Source: Rhodococcus rhodochrous (GTDB lineage: Bacteria; Actinomycetota; Actinomycetes; Mycobacteriales; Mycobacteriaceae). From it: a DNA stretch of 64,000 bases. Each line of letters begins with the position of its first letter. Position 1 is the stretch's first letter. The translations under genes and the position numbers were made by a program. Shown here in pieces: positions 29,656-38,463 of this stretch. The DNA lies in NCBI RefSeq assembly GCF_014854695.1, contig NZ_CP027557.1, positions 5,248,891-5,312,890 of the forward strand, in the 5' to 3' direction. The notes below the pieces were generated by a model, which was not told where the DNA came from, did no database searches, and was given only the letters and a program-made list of their open reading frames with translations.

Positions 29656-29979
29656 ATGATCTTCATCGTGGTCCGTTTCAAGGTGAAGCCCGAGTACCAG
29701 GACAGCTGGCTCGAGACCACCGCGGAGTTCACCGAAGCAACCCGGGGCGAACCGGGGAACCTGTGGTTCGACTGGTCCCGCAGCGTGGACGATCCGTCCG
29801 AATTCGTTCTCGTCGAGGCGTTCCGCGACGGAGATGCCGGAACCGAGCACGTGAAGTCCGATCACTTCCGCAAGGGACTCGACGCGATGCGGCCGGCGCT
29901 GAGCGAGACCCCGCGCATCCTCAACACGGAGATCCCGGGCACCGAGTGGGCCCGGATGGGCGAACTCCGGATCGACTGA
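29656..29979 (+). CDS. ABM-domain (quinol monooxygenase-like) small protein
   Basis: A 107-residue ferredoxin-like-fold protein of the antibiotic-biosynthesis-monooxygenase family. It begins MIFIVVRFKVKPEYQDSWLE, with TRGEPGNLWFDWSRS and FVLVEAFRDGDAGTEHVKSD later, all family-typical. It lies 11 bases after the chaperonin with GGAGGCGAG as ribosome-binding site and is the last gene before a strong terminator, so it belongs to the prm transcript. Its activity is unknown; it is not part of the usual prm/mim gene set that I know. Confidence 0.85.
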   Translation: MIFIVVRFKVKPEYQDSWLETTAEFTEATRGEPGNLWFDWSRSVDDPSEFVLVEAFRDGDAGTEHVKSDHFRKGLDAMRPALSETPRILNTEIPGTEWARMGELRID

Positions 29980-29989
29980 TCGACCGCAT

Positions 29990-30046
29990 CGAGACCGACG
30001 TCGTGTGCGAGATTCGTCGGGGATTTCGCACACGACGTCGGTCTCG
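29990..30046 (+). terminator. Strong terminator at end of the prm operon
   Basis: A perfect 21-base-pair stem starts 10 bases after the ABM stop: the left arm begins CGAGACCGACGTCG, the right arm ends CGACGTCGGTCTCG, with a 15-base loop. No U-run follows. Confidence 0.82.
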
Positions 30047-30177
30047 GTGTGCGCCCATAGGTTTGTCCTAACGTTTCGTACGGCTGCAGGTCTTTGTGGC
30101 AGCAGTCACGGTCGTGATCGACTGGACCGGCGTGGACGGCATGTCCGCGCGTCGGCCGTGTCGATCAGGAGCGTGAT

Positions 30178-31743
30178 GTGAGCGAGTTGCACCTTCCCAA
30201 CCGAATCCGGCAGCTGGCAGTCGAGCATCCGGATCGTGCGGCGGTCAGCTCCGGCGGAACGACCCTCACCTACTCCGAGTTCGACGCGCTCACCAACCGC
30301 GTCGCCTCGGCACTCGCGACCGTTCCGGCGACGTCCATGCGCATCGGTGCGCTGCTGCGCATGGGCCTGCCCGGCGCGGCCTCGTTCGTCGGCTGCGCCA
30401 AGGCCGGGCTCGTCTTCACCCCGCTCAACTGGCGCCTGAATCCGGACGAGATCGCCGACATCGCCGACGACGCGCAGCTCGACGTCCTGATCGTCGAGGA
30501 CGAGTTCGCCGCATCCGCCCGTGCTGCCACCGCGGTCCTGCCCGACGCACAGATCGTCGTGGTCGGCGACGCCTCCACCGTTCCCGGCGCACGCTCGTGG
30601 GACGACTTCGTCGCCTCCGGTGACGACATCGATCCCGGCTTCGGCGACGACCCACGGACCGAGGTGCTGCAGCTCTACACCTCGGGCACCACCGGTCGTC
30701 CCAAAGGTGTTGTGGCGACACATCACAACCTGTTCAACGAACCGCAGAACTTCGCGCTGTACGAGTTCACCGAGGACTCGGTGTCCCTCGACGCGCTGCC
30801 CCTGTTCCATATCGCCGGCGCCGGCTGGATGAGCACGACCCTGTCGGCGGGTCTGCACCTGGTGCTGCTCGGCGAGATGCGCCCGAACCTTGTGGCGGCA
30901 GCCATCTCCGAGCACGGCATCACCCACGCATTCCTCGTGCCGTCGGTGATCAACATGCTCGTGGAGATGCCCGACCTGTCGGACTACGACCTGTCGACGC
31001 TGCGCCTGGTGGCCTACGGCGCCTCCCCCATCACGCCCACCCAGCTCGCCCGCGCCATGGACACCCTCGGCTGCCGCTTCGTCCAGCGTTACGGCATGAC
31101 CGAGACGATGGGTGCCCTCACGGCCCTGCGTGCCGACGACCACGACCCGCACGGATCCCGCTCGTACCTGCTGCGTTCGGCCGGCAGCCCGCTCCCCGGT
31201 GTCGAGGTCGAGATCCGCGACATCGCTACAGGTGAACCGCTTCCCGACGGTCAGACCGGCGAGATCGTCTGCCGGTCGCGCAACAACACGTCGGGCTACT
31301 GGCGTCGCGACGCCGAGAACGCGGCCCTGTTCACGGCCGACGGTTTCCTGCGCACCGGCGACGCCGGACACATCGACTCCGACGGCTACCTGTTCGTCAC
31401 CGACCGCGTGAAAGACATGATCATCTCGGGTGGCGAGAACGTCTACCCGATCGAGGTCGAATCCGTCCTGTCCGAACACCCCGCCGTCGCGGAGGTCGCC
31501 GTCGTCGGTGTGCCCGACGACCGTTGGGGTGAGGCCGTCACCGCCGTCGTGCGGGTCGCGCCGGGCGCATCCCGCCCGACCGAGGACGAACTCCTCCAAT
31601 TCACGGTGGAGCGACTCGCGTCCTACAAGAAGCCCCGGCACATCCACTTCGTCGACGAACTGCCCCGCAACGCGAGCGGAAAGATCCTCAAGCGCACACT
31701 GCGTAACGAGTTCGCTCCCGTGCAGGAGGGAACGACGCCATGA
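30178..31743 (+). CDS. AMP-dependent acyl-CoA ligase
   Basis: ANL-family CoA ligase, 521 residues. Phosphate-binding motif QLYTSGTTGRPKGVV, QRYGMTETMG, FLRTGDAGHIDSDGY, DMIISGGENVYPIEVE, and the C-terminal catalytic lysine region LPRNASGKILKR are all intact. GTG start follows CAGGAG. It overlaps the MBL gene (ATGA). It activates a carboxylic acid for the following crotonases. The acid is unknown; the window gives no decisive clue. First gene of a probable ligase, MBL hydrolase, two-crotonase operon. Confidence 0.92.
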   Translation: MSELHLPNRIRQLAVEHPDRAAVSSGGTTLTYSEFDALTNRVASALATVPATSMRIGALLRMGLPGAASFVGCAKAGLVFTPLNWRLNPDEIADIADDAQLDVLIVEDEFAASARAATAVLPDAQIVVVGDASTVPGARSWDDFVASGDDIDPGFGDDPRTEVLQLYTSGTTGRPKGVVATHHNLFNEPQNFALYEFTEDSVSLDALPLFHIAGAGWMSTTLSAGLHLVLLGEMRPNLVAAAISEHGITHAFLVPSVINMLVEMPDLSDYDLSTLRLVAYGASPITPTQLARAMDTLGCRFVQRYGMTETMGALTALRADDHDPHGSRSYLLRSAGSPLPGVEVEIRDIATGEPLPDGQTGEIVCRSRNNTSGYWRRDAENAALFTADGFLRTGDAGHIDSDGYLFVTDRVKDMIISGGENVYPIEVESVLSEHPAVAEVAVVGVPDDRWGEAVTAVVRVAPGASRPTEDELLQFTVERLASYKKPRHIHFVDELPRNASGKILKRTLRNEFAPVQEGTTP

Positions 31744-32804
31744 TCGTCACCGAGGACCTCGGCGCCGTCCAGCGTGAAGCATGGGCCGCCGGAGTACTGC
31801 CGCCCGTCGAGGAAGTGCGTCCGGGACTGTGGTCGATCCCGGTCCCGATGCCGAAGAACCCGCTGCGGTACGTACTCTCGTACGCGCTCGCACTCGACGA
31901 CGGTCTCGCTCTGATCGACCTCGGTATGGACACCGAGGAGTCGTGGGACACCCTCGTCGCCGGTGTCGCCGCGACCGGCCACCACATCACCGACGTGCGC
32001 TACGCGGCGATCACCCACCTGCATCCCGACCATTTCGGTCTGGCACCCCGCCTGAAGGAGACGACCGGCGCCGTCATCGCGATGCACGCCGCCGACGCCA
32101 CCGCCCTCGGGCACTTCACCCCGGAGGATGTCGCCGCCGACAAGGAAGCATGGCGCGTGGACCTCACCGGGCTCGGCGCACCGTCCGAGGTGGTCGAAGC
32201 CGCCCGCTTCGAACTCGTGCGCTTCCCCGAAGGCGAGAGCGCCGATGTAGTTCTCGCCCACGGTGATCGACTCGATCTCCCCGGATGGAACATCGAAGCG
32301 GTGTGGACACCCGGCCACACACCCGGACATCTTGCGTTCGTCGACCGCGACCGCGACCTGCTGTTCAGCGGCGACCACATGCTCCCGCGCATCAGCCCCA
32401 ACATCTCCTCGGGCCCCGGCGAACTGGGCGACCCACTGCACCGCTACCTGTTGTCGCTGCACGCGACGACGGCCCTGCCGGACTGCGAGGTACTACCGGC
32501 TCACGAGTACCGCTTCCGCGGAATCACCGAGCGTGCACGCCAACTCATGGACCACCACGAGGTCCGTCTCGACGAGATCCGCGAAGCCGTCGCCGTCCGG
32601 CCCGAATCGACGGCCTGGGAGATCACGACCCGCGTCACCTGGTCGCGCCCCATCGACGCGATGGATCCCCGGCTGCAGCGCCTCGCCGTCCGCGAGACCC
32701 AGGCCCATCTCATCGTTCTCGCCGATCGAGGCGACATCCGTTCCGACGGCGGAACTCCCGCCCGCTGGACTCTCTCCGCTCCGACCGATACGAAGGAAAA
32801 CTGA
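31740..32804 (+). CDS. MBL-fold metallo-hydrolase
   Basis: Metallo-beta-lactamase-fold hydrolase, 354 residues. The metal motif THLHPDHFG (HxHxDH), TPGHTPGHLAF and FSGDHMLPRI supply the usual ligands. The long C-terminal helical part (after about residue 250) resembles the LACTB2/glyoxalase-II-like group. ATGA coupling to the ligase upstream suggests a thioesterase-type activity on a CoA ester, but this is inference. Confidence 0.9.
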   Translation: MIVTEDLGAVQREAWAAGVLPPVEEVRPGLWSIPVPMPKNPLRYVLSYALALDDGLALIDLGMDTEESWDTLVAGVAATGHHITDVRYAAITHLHPDHFGLAPRLKETTGAVIAMHAADATALGHFTPEDVAADKEAWRVDLTGLGAPSEVVEAARFELVRFPEGESADVVLAHGDRLDLPGWNIEAVWTPGHTPGHLAFVDRDRDLLFSGDHMLPRISPNISSGPGELGDPLHRYLLSLHATTALPDCEVLPAHEYRFRGITERARQLMDHHEVRLDEIREAVAVRPESTAWEITTRVTWSRPIDAMDPRLQRLAVRETQAHLIVLADRGDIRSDGGTPARWTLSAPTDTKEN

Positions 32805-32805
32805 C

Positions 32806-33567
32806 ATGAGCGTTGTCCTCACCGAATTCGCCGACGGCGTCGCGGTGTTCACCCTCAACCGCCCCGAGGCCAAGAACGCCGTGAACCTCGAGGTCTCGGA
32901 GGCGCTGGCCGCGGCCATCGACGAGTTCGAGGCACGTCCCGACCTGACCATCGGCATCCTCACCGGCGCCGGCGGAACGTTCTGCGCCGGAATGGACCTG
33001 AAGGCGTTCGCGCGCGGTGAGAAGCCGTCGATCCCCGGTCGGGGATTCGGTGGCATCACCGAGGCACCGCCGAGCAAGCCGCTCATCGCCGCCGTCGAGG
33101 GCTGGGCTCTGGCCGGTGGATGCGAACTCGCCCTGTCCGCCGACCTGATCGTCGCGTCGCGCGAAGCGAAGTTCGGTATCCCCGAGGTCAAGCGCGGACT
33201 CGCCGCGGCGGCCGGTGGCCTGCTGCGCCTGCCGAAGATCCTGCCCTACCCGCTCGCGATGGAGCTGGCCATCACCGGTGACCCGCTCACCGCCGAGGTC
33301 GCCCACCAGCACGGTCTGGTCAACCGCGTCACCGAGCCCGGTGAGGCACTCACCGTGGCAAAGGAACTCGCCGCCCGCGTCGCGGTGAACGGCCCCCTCG
33401 CCGTCAAGGCCACCAAGCAGGTCGTCGCGATGGCCGCCAACTACACCGACCCCGATGCCTTCGTCGCGCAGCGCAAGTTCATCGACCCGGTCTTCGCGTC
33501 GGCCGACGCCAAGGAAGGCGCTCGGGCGTTCGCCGAGAAGCGCGCACCGGTCTGGAAGGGCGAGTAG
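32806..33567 (+). CDS. Enoyl-CoA hydratase/isomerase (crotonase) 1
   Basis: Crotonase of 253 residues. Oxyanion-hole segments GTFCAGMDLKAF and GWALAGGCELALSADLI are present. The catalytic region GIPEVKRGLAAAAGGLLRL keeps one Glu (in PEV) and lacks the second. The ATG follows CGAAGGAAAACTGAC, one base after the MBL stop; the frame extends far upstream inside the MBL gene and that part is ignored. Probably hydrates an enoyl-CoA made from the acid activated by the neighbouring ligase. Confidence 0.92.
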   Translation: MSVVLTEFADGVAVFTLNRPEAKNAVNLEVSEALAAAIDEFEARPDLTIGILTGAGGTFCAGMDLKAFARGEKPSIPGRGFGGITEAPPSKPLIAAVEGWALAGGCELALSADLIVASREAKFGIPEVKRGLAAAAGGLLRLPKILPYPLAMELAITGDPLTAEVAHQHGLVNRVTEPGEALTVAKELAARVAVNGPLAVKATKQVVAMAANYTDPDAFVAQRKFIDPVFASADAKEGARAFAEKRAPVWKGE

Positions 33568-33569
33568 GA

Positions 33570-34364
33570 ATGTCGGACGTGCTGGTCGCGCAGGACGGCT
33601 CGGTCGCCACGATCACGCTGAGTCGACCGGAGCGCAAGAACGCGATGACGCTCGATGCATGGCGATCGTTGCGTGAGACGTTCGGTGCGCTCCAGCACGA
33701 CGACTCCGTCCGCGCAGTGATCCTCACCGGCGCCGGTGGCGACTTCTGCACCGGCGCCGACATGGAACGGCGCGACTCCACCCATCCCCTCGACCGCATG
33801 CGGGAGATCAACGCGACGGCGCTCGCCGTCGCCGAGTTCTCCAAACCGCTGGTCGCGCAGGTCGAGGGGTATGCGGTGGGCGCCGGATGGAACATGGCGC
33901 TGCTGTGCGACGTGGTCGTCGCCTCCCGGACGGCGAAGTTCAGCCAGATCTTCGCGCGGCGCGGACTGTCGGTCGACTTCGGCGGATCGTGGATCCTGCC
34001 GCGCCTCGTCGGATTGCACCAGGCGAAGCGTCTGGTCATGCTCGCCGACATCGTGAGCGCCGAGGAAGCGTACGGCCTCGGGCTGGTGACCGAGCTCGTC
34101 GAGCCCGACGCCCTCGCCGGTCGCGCCGCCGAACTGGCCGCGCGACTGGCCGCCGCCCCACCGGTCGCGGTGAGCATGTCGGCGCGGATGCTCGAGCAGG
34201 GTTCGTCGCTCACGCTCCGCGAGGCACTCGAGAACGAGGCGCGTTCGCAGGCGGTCAATCACGCCACCGACGCGCCCGACGCGATGCGCGCCTTCGTCGA
34301 GAAACGCGAGCCGTCGTTCACCGGCGGATGGCAGGTACCGCGCCCGGTCGACACCCCTTCCTGA
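33570..34364 (+). CDS. Enoyl-CoA hydratase/isomerase (crotonase) 2
   Basis: Second crotonase, 264 residues, two bases after the first. GDFCTGADMERRDST and GYAVGAGWNMALLCDVVVAS form the oxyanion hole. The usual catalytic Glu positions are replaced by the segment RRGLSVDFGGSWILPRLVG with Asp, a pattern seen in isomerase-type and other non-hydratase crotonases. So the pair may do different steps, for example hydration and isomerisation or ring opening. Last gene of the ligase operon. Confidence 0.91.
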   Translation: MSDVLVAQDGSVATITLSRPERKNAMTLDAWRSLRETFGALQHDDSVRAVILTGAGGDFCTGADMERRDSTHPLDRMREINATALAVAEFSKPLVAQVEGYAVGAGWNMALLCDVVVASRTAKFSQIFARRGLSVDFGGSWILPRLVGLHQAKRLVMLADIVSAEEAYGLGLVTELVEPDALAGRAAELAARLAAAPPVAVSMSARMLEQGSSLTLREALENEARSQAVNHATDAPDAMRAFVEKREPSFTGGWQVPRPVDTPS

Positions 34365-34396
34365 CGGTTACGTGCGGGACGATTCGGGGCGTCACC

Positions 34397-34402
34397 TACG
34401 AT
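34397..34402 (+). promoter_or_regulatory. Probable -10 element for leaderless LysR transcript
   Basis: TACGAT fits the actinobacterial -10 pattern TANNNT and ends 6 bases before the GTG of the LysR gene, so transcription would begin at or next to the start codon. No ribosome-binding site precedes that GTG. Confidence 0.55.
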
Positions 34403-34408
34403 AATCGG

Positions 34409-35278
34409 GTGGACCTGCACCTCGTGACCTATTTCGTGGCCGTCGTCGACCACGGCGGAATCACGAAAGCTGCTCAGGCACTCTATATTTCGCAGCCATC
34501 GTTATCGCAGGCCATCCGCACCCTCGAACGACGGCTCGGCACGACCCTGTTCGACCGCACCGGCCGACGGCTCACCCTCACCGAGGACGGTCGTGTCCTC
34601 GAGGTCGCCGCGCGCCGCATCCTGGCCGACGTCGAGCGGGCGAAACAGAAGGTCGCGGCGGTGCGCGACCTCGAGGCCGGTCGCGTCGAGATCGTCACCT
34701 TCGCGACGTTCTCGATCCACCCCGTCATCGAGTTCGTCCAGCGCTTCCGTCAGCGCTACCCCAACCTGACCGTGCGGGTGAACGACGCCGAAGGGCCTCC
34801 CGGGGTCCACGCGGCGCTGCGCCGCGGCGAGGCGGAGATCGGCATCACCGACCTGTCGGTCGAGCACGCCGGCATGATCACCGTCCCCGTCCTCGAGCAG
34901 GAGATGGTGCTCGCCCTGCATCCCGACCTCGCCGCCGACGTGCCCGACCCGGTCACCCGGGCCCAGGTCCGCGACTTCCCGCTGGTCCTCGACCTCGGCT
35001 CCCGGGCAAGCGCCGCGCGGACCGGTGAACTGCTCGGCGAGCAGAACGTCGTCGTCGACTGCGCCAACCAGGCCGCCCTGTGGCAGTTCGTCGAGCGCGG
35101 CACCGCCGGGACGGTCGTTCCGCGTCGCGTCGCCGAGAAGCAGATCCCCGGTGCGGTCATCCGGCCGCTGGACCCGCCGTTCCGGCGTCCCGTCGGGTTG
35201 GTGATGCGCCCCGGCGATCTGTCCCCCGCTGCCGCCGCATTCGTGGCGACCACCACCGGCACCTCCTGGGAAGCGTGA
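34409..35278 (+). CDS. LysR-family transcriptional regulator 1
   Basis: LysR regulator, 289 residues. The N-terminal winged helix-turn-helix reads FVAVVDHGGITKAAQALYIS then QPSLSQAIRTLERRLGTTLF. The effector-binding domain follows from about residue 90. GTG 34409 begins right at the family start (MDLHLVTYF), and a -10-like hexamer lies 6 bases upstream, suggesting a leaderless mRNA. It stops four bases before a second LysR gene on the same strand. It probably controls the upstream ligase/crotonase genes. Confidence 0.92.
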   Translation: MDLHLVTYFVAVVDHGGITKAAQALYISQPSLSQAIRTLERRLGTTLFDRTGRRLTLTEDGRVLEVAARRILADVERAKQKVAAVRDLEAGRVEIVTFATFSIHPVIEFVQRFRQRYPNLTVRVNDAEGPPGVHAALRRGEAEIGITDLSVEHAGMITVPVLEQEMVLALHPDLAADVPDPVTRAQVRDFPLVLDLGSRASAARTGELLGEQNVVVDCANQAALWQFVERGTAGTVVPRRVAEKQIPGAVIRPLDPPFRRPVGLVMRPGDLSPAAAAFVATTTGTSWEA

Positions 35279-35282
35279 CGAC

Positions 35283-36176
35283 ATGGAGTTCCGTCAGGTC
35301 GAATACTTCCTCGCCGTCGTGGAGAACGACGGCATCAACGGCGCGGCCGCCGAGCTCGGCGTCGCCCAGCCCACCGTCTCCCAGGCACTGCGCAGCCTCG
35401 AGCGCGAGCTGGGCGTGCAACTGTTCCACCGCATCGGGCGCGGCATGGTGCTCACCGCGGCGGGCAAGGCGCTGATCGGCCCGAGCCGGCAGATCCTCCG
35501 CGATGTGAACGCGGTCGAGGAGCTGCTCACCGTGTCGACGACCGAGGTGACGGGCCGACTGGATCTGATGGTCTTCCCCGCTCTCGCGACCGGCCCGATC
35601 GTCGACCTGGTCTCCGAGTTCCGCCGCCTCCATCCCAAGGTCACCGCGCGCCTCGGTGATCTGCGTGCGGAGGAGTTCACCGCGTCGGTCATCCACGACG
35701 GACACTGCGAGTTCGTCGTCACCCACCTGCCCGTCGAGGACGAGGTGGGTCTCGAGATCATCGAACTCGGACAGACCGAATACTGGCTCGCCTATCCCCC
35801 CGGCACCGACCTGCCACCCGGGCCGCTGTCCTTGGCCGAACTCCCCGACATCCCGATGGTGTTCGTTCCCCGGGGAATGGGATCGGTGAGCGACGCGATC
35901 GACTACGCGATGCGACAGGCCGAGGTGCGCCGTCCCATCTCCGTGCTCACCGATCATCGCGAGGCCCGCCTGCCGATGGTGCTCGCGGGGCTCGGCGGGT
36001 CGTTCGTCGAACGGTCCCTCGCCGAGTCGGTCCAGGACATCGCGGTGGTCCGTCCGTGCGAGCCGGCCTTCGCGCAGTCGTACGGACTGGTGTTCGACCC
36101 GGTTTCACTGTCGAGAGCGGGACGCGCCTTCGTCGACTTCGTACGGTCGTCCGAGGAGACAGCCCCGGTCGAGTGA
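35283..36176 (+). CDS. LysR-family transcriptional regulator 2
   Basis: LysR regulator, 297 residues, immediately behind the first with only four bases between stop and ATG. It starts MEFRQVEYFLAVVENDGING, and AVAQPTVSQAL-type recognition helix (GVAQPTVSQALRSLERELGV) is clear. Moderate similarity to its neighbour in the DNA-binding part suggests an old duplication or paired control of the same genes. GTGACGACATG gives no strong ribosome-binding site, so translation is probably coupled. Confidence 0.92.
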   Translation: MEFRQVEYFLAVVENDGINGAAAELGVAQPTVSQALRSLERELGVQLFHRIGRGMVLTAAGKALIGPSRQILRDVNAVEELLTVSTTEVTGRLDLMVFPALATGPIVDLVSEFRRLHPKVTARLGDLRAEEFTASVIHDGHCEFVVTHLPVEDEVGLEIIELGQTEYWLAYPPGTDLPPGPLSLAELPDIPMVFVPRGMGSVSDAIDYAMRQAEVRRPISVLTDHREARLPMVLAGLGGSFVERSLAESVQDIAVVRPCEPAFAQSYGLVFDPVSLSRAGRAFVDFVRSSEETAPVE

Positions 36177-36261
36177 GTTCGTCGGGACGGTGACATCCGG
36201 AGGTCCGGGCGCGACCATAGGTGGGTACGACGTCCACTTCCGTCCTCGGGAGATGATCCGT

Positions 36262-37353
36262 ATGTCCACTTCGACCTCCTCCCCCGTCCACCTCGACTCC
36301 GTCGACACCTACGCGCAGCGCGTCCTCGATTCCGTCCTCGGCACCATGGACACCCTCATGATCCTGATCGGCGACCGGCTCGGCTGGTACCGAAGCCTCG
36401 CCGACGACGGGCCTGCGACGGCCGACGAACTGGCCGAACGCACCGGCACGCACCCGCGGTACACCCGTGAGTGGCTCGAGCAGCAGGCCGTGACCGGTCT
36501 GCTCGACGTCGACGACGGCGATCCCCCGCGCTTCGCTCTGTCGTCGGCCGGTCGCGAAGTGCTCACCGATCCACGCAACCTGGCGTACATGGCGCCGCTC
36601 GCCCGGATGATCGTCGGCGCGACCATGCAACTACCCGGCCTGCTCGAGGCCTACCGCAACGGCGGCGGAGTGAGCTGGAGTCAGTTCGGCCGCGACGTGT
36701 GCGAGTCGCAGGCCGACGCGAACAGGCCGCTGTTCGAGAAGGCCCTGCCCGATGCCCTGCGGTCGGTACCGGAGGTCGACCGGGTGCTCGGACAACCGGG
36801 CGCGCAGATCGCCGACATCGGCTGCGGCGGAGGATGGTCGACGATCACGATCGCACGCACCTATCCGGAGGCGAAGGTGCAGGGCTTCGACATCGATGCC
36901 CCGTCGGTCGAGATGGCCCGGTCGAACCTCGCGGAGAATGCCGATGTGGCGCAACGCGTCACGTTCACGCAGTGCGACGCGTCCGAACTGCCCGGCGGAA
37001 ACTTCCACGCGGCCTTCGCGTTCGAATGCGTCCACGACATGCCGCAACCGGTCGAGGTACTGGCTGCCGTGCGACGTTCGCTCGCACCCGGCGGGTTCAT
37101 GATCGTCATGGACGAAGCGGTCGCCGACACCTTCACCGCACCCGGCGACGACGTCGAACGGCTCATGTACGGCTACAGCCTCACCATCTGCCTCCCCGAC
37201 GGCATGAGCCACACACCGAGCGCCGGGACAGGCACCGTCATGCGTCCCGCGACCCTGCGCCGCTACGCCCTCGACGCCGGTTTCACCGAGGTCGACGTGC
37301 TCCCCATCGAGGACTTCGGCTTCTTCCGCTTCTACCTCCTCCGCACCGAATAG
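36262..37353 (+). CDS. SAM-dependent class I methyltransferase
   Basis: Methyltransferase of 363 residues. N-terminal winged-helix dimerisation region (ADELAERTGTHPRYTREWLE) followed by a Rossmann domain with SAM motif I ADIGCGGGWSTITIA and GFDIDAPSVEMAR. The layout is that of small-molecule O-/C-methyltransferases. ATG 36262 lies 9 bases after GGGAG; ATG 36253 is an in-frame alternative. It is monocistronic by appearance, ending in a hairpin shared with the convergent DUF559 gene. Substrate unknown. Confidence 0.88.
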   Translation: MSTSTSSPVHLDSVDTYAQRVLDSVLGTMDTLMILIGDRLGWYRSLADDGPATADELAERTGTHPRYTREWLEQQAVTGLLDVDDGDPPRFALSSAGREVLTDPRNLAYMAPLARMIVGATMQLPGLLEAYRNGGGVSWSQFGRDVCESQADANRPLFEKALPDALRSVPEVDRVLGQPGAQIADIGCGGGWSTITIARTYPEAKVQGFDIDAPSVEMARSNLAENADVAQRVTFTQCDASELPGGNFHAAFAFECVHDMPQPVEVLAAVRRSLAPGGFMIVMDEAVADTFTAPGDDVERLMYGYSLTICLPDGMSHTPSAGTGTVMRPATLRRYALDAGFTEVDVLPIEDFGFFRFYLLRTE

Positions 37354-37365
37354 CGGCGCCCGCCG

Positions 37366-37427
37366 GAACTTCGGGGAGGTTGTGGTCGCGTTTTTCGAAA
37401 TGCACGCACACAACCTCCCCGAAGTTC
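37366..37427. repeat. Hairpin repeat, copy 1 (bidirectional terminator)
   Basis: Perfect 19-base-pair stem, arms GAACTTCGGGGAGGTTGTG and CACAACCTCCCCGAAGTTC, loop of 24 bases containing GTTTTTCGAA. It lies between the convergent methyltransferase and DUF559 genes, 13 and 4 bases from their stops. A second copy with the same arms and the same GTTTTTCGAA loop core lies at 38394-38448. Confidence 0.85.
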
Positions 37428-37430
37428 GGC

Positions 37431-38291
37431 TCAGACGGGCGCACCGGCCGCTCCCAGAGCACGCCGCACCCGTTCGACGAAGACTTCGGGGCGCCGGTAG
37501 AGGAGGTCGGCACCGACCCTGATGACCGTCCACCCCAGTTCGGGCAGCACCGCGTACCGGTCGATGTCGCGGGTCCGCTGAGTGGGGTCGGTCCAGTGCT
37601 GCACGCCGTCGTACTCCACGAGCACCCGCCACCGCTTCCATCCCATGTCGGCTCGCGCCACGAACTCGTCGCCGTCGAAGATCTCGATCTGGGTCTCCGG
37701 CGGTGGGAGACCGGCACGGACGAGAAGCAGACGCGTATGGGTCTCGGGTGGTGACGCAGCTCCACCGTCGACGAGGGCAAGTACCCGCGGCACGGCACCG
37801 ATACCGTGTGCCCCCTTGCTCCTCGTCGCGAGTTCCTCGATCTCACGAACCTTCAGGCCGGTCGCGTTGCAGAGCGCGTCGATCGTTTCGACGGCCCGGT
37901 CGAGCGGCATTCGTCGGGCGAGATCGAAGGCGGTCTGCGCAGGTGTGGTCGCGACCATCCCGCCGACCACGCAGGTGTCGAGCTTCGGCGCGCGTCGGAC
38001 CGAGATTCCCGGCACCGACCGGACGTGATCGGAGCGGACGAGTTCGGCCGCCGCATCAGGGTCGAGCCACCGAGTGCCGTGCACGGCAGCGGCAGAGACT
38101 CCCGCGAGGACGCCACGGCTCTGCGACCACAACCATGCCGCCTTCGCGCGCAGCAGCGGGGTCGCCGGTATCCCTCGTCGGATGTAGACGTCGCGGTGGA
38201 GGTGGACGAAGTCGCGTGCGAGCCGATGCCGCGTGACGAGGCCGGCTACGAGTGCCGCACGCCCCGAGAACGGTTCGTCGAAGTCGATCAC
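37431..38291 (-). CDS. DUF559 (PD-(D/E)XK-like) domain protein with AbiEi-like N-terminus
   Basis: Protein of about 286 residues of a family common in mycobacteria and rhodococci. The N-terminal part (LVTRHRLARDFVHLHRDVYI, then LAGVSAAAVHGTRWL) resembles the helix-turn-helix antitoxin (AbiEi) fold. The C-terminal 100 residues are a DUF559 endonuclease-like domain with RADMGWKRWRVLVEYDGVQH giving the D...ExD metal site and an adjacent RDIDRYAVLPELGW. GTG 38291 (MIDFDEPF) fits family starts; ATG 38333 is longer. It is flanked at both ends by copies of the same hairpin repeat, which hints at insertion as a unit. Function unknown; a defence or DNA-repair nuclease is possible. Confidence 0.82.
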   Translation of the reverse strand: MIDFDEPFSGRAALVAGLVTRHRLARDFVHLHRDVYIRRGIPATPLLRAKAAWLWSQSRGVLAGVSAAAVHGTRWLDPDAAAELVRSDHVRSVPGISVRRAPKLDTCVVGGMVATTPAQTAFDLARRMPLDRAVETIDALCNATGLKVREIEELATRSKGAHGIGAVPRVLALVDGGAASPPETHTRLLLVRAGLPPPETQIEIFDGDEFVARADMGWKRWRVLVEYDGVQHWTDPTQRTRDIDRYAVLPELGWTVIRVGADLLYRRPEVFVERVRRALGAAGAPV

Positions 38292-38393
38292 GCGCCGAGC
38301 ATGCCGGGCGCGACTCCCGTCCGGACGCCGCATCGGGGCCCGGTTGTGGACAACCCGACGTCATCCCCAGGCCGGTCATCTGCGACGAAAGAA

Positions 38394-38448
38394 GTTCGGG
38401 GAGGTTGTGTCCAGGTTTTTCGAAGAACCGGACACAACCTCCCCGAAC
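38394..38448. repeat. Hairpin repeat, copy 2
   Basis: A 19-base-pair stem, left arm GTTCGGGGAGGTTGTGTCC, loop of 17 bases with GTTTTTCGAA, and the exact complement on the right. It shares the core TTCGGGGAGGTTGTG and the loop core with copy 1 (37366-37427). It lies 16 bases after the thiolase stop on the minus strand, so it can act as its terminator. Confidence 0.85.
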
Positions 38449-38463
38449 CCGGGAGCTGTCTGC

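Noticed and set aside
29990..30046. 21-base-pair inverted repeat as a transposon end or phage attachment site
   Set aside because: No transposase, integrase or target duplication nearby; its place just after a long operon fits a terminator.
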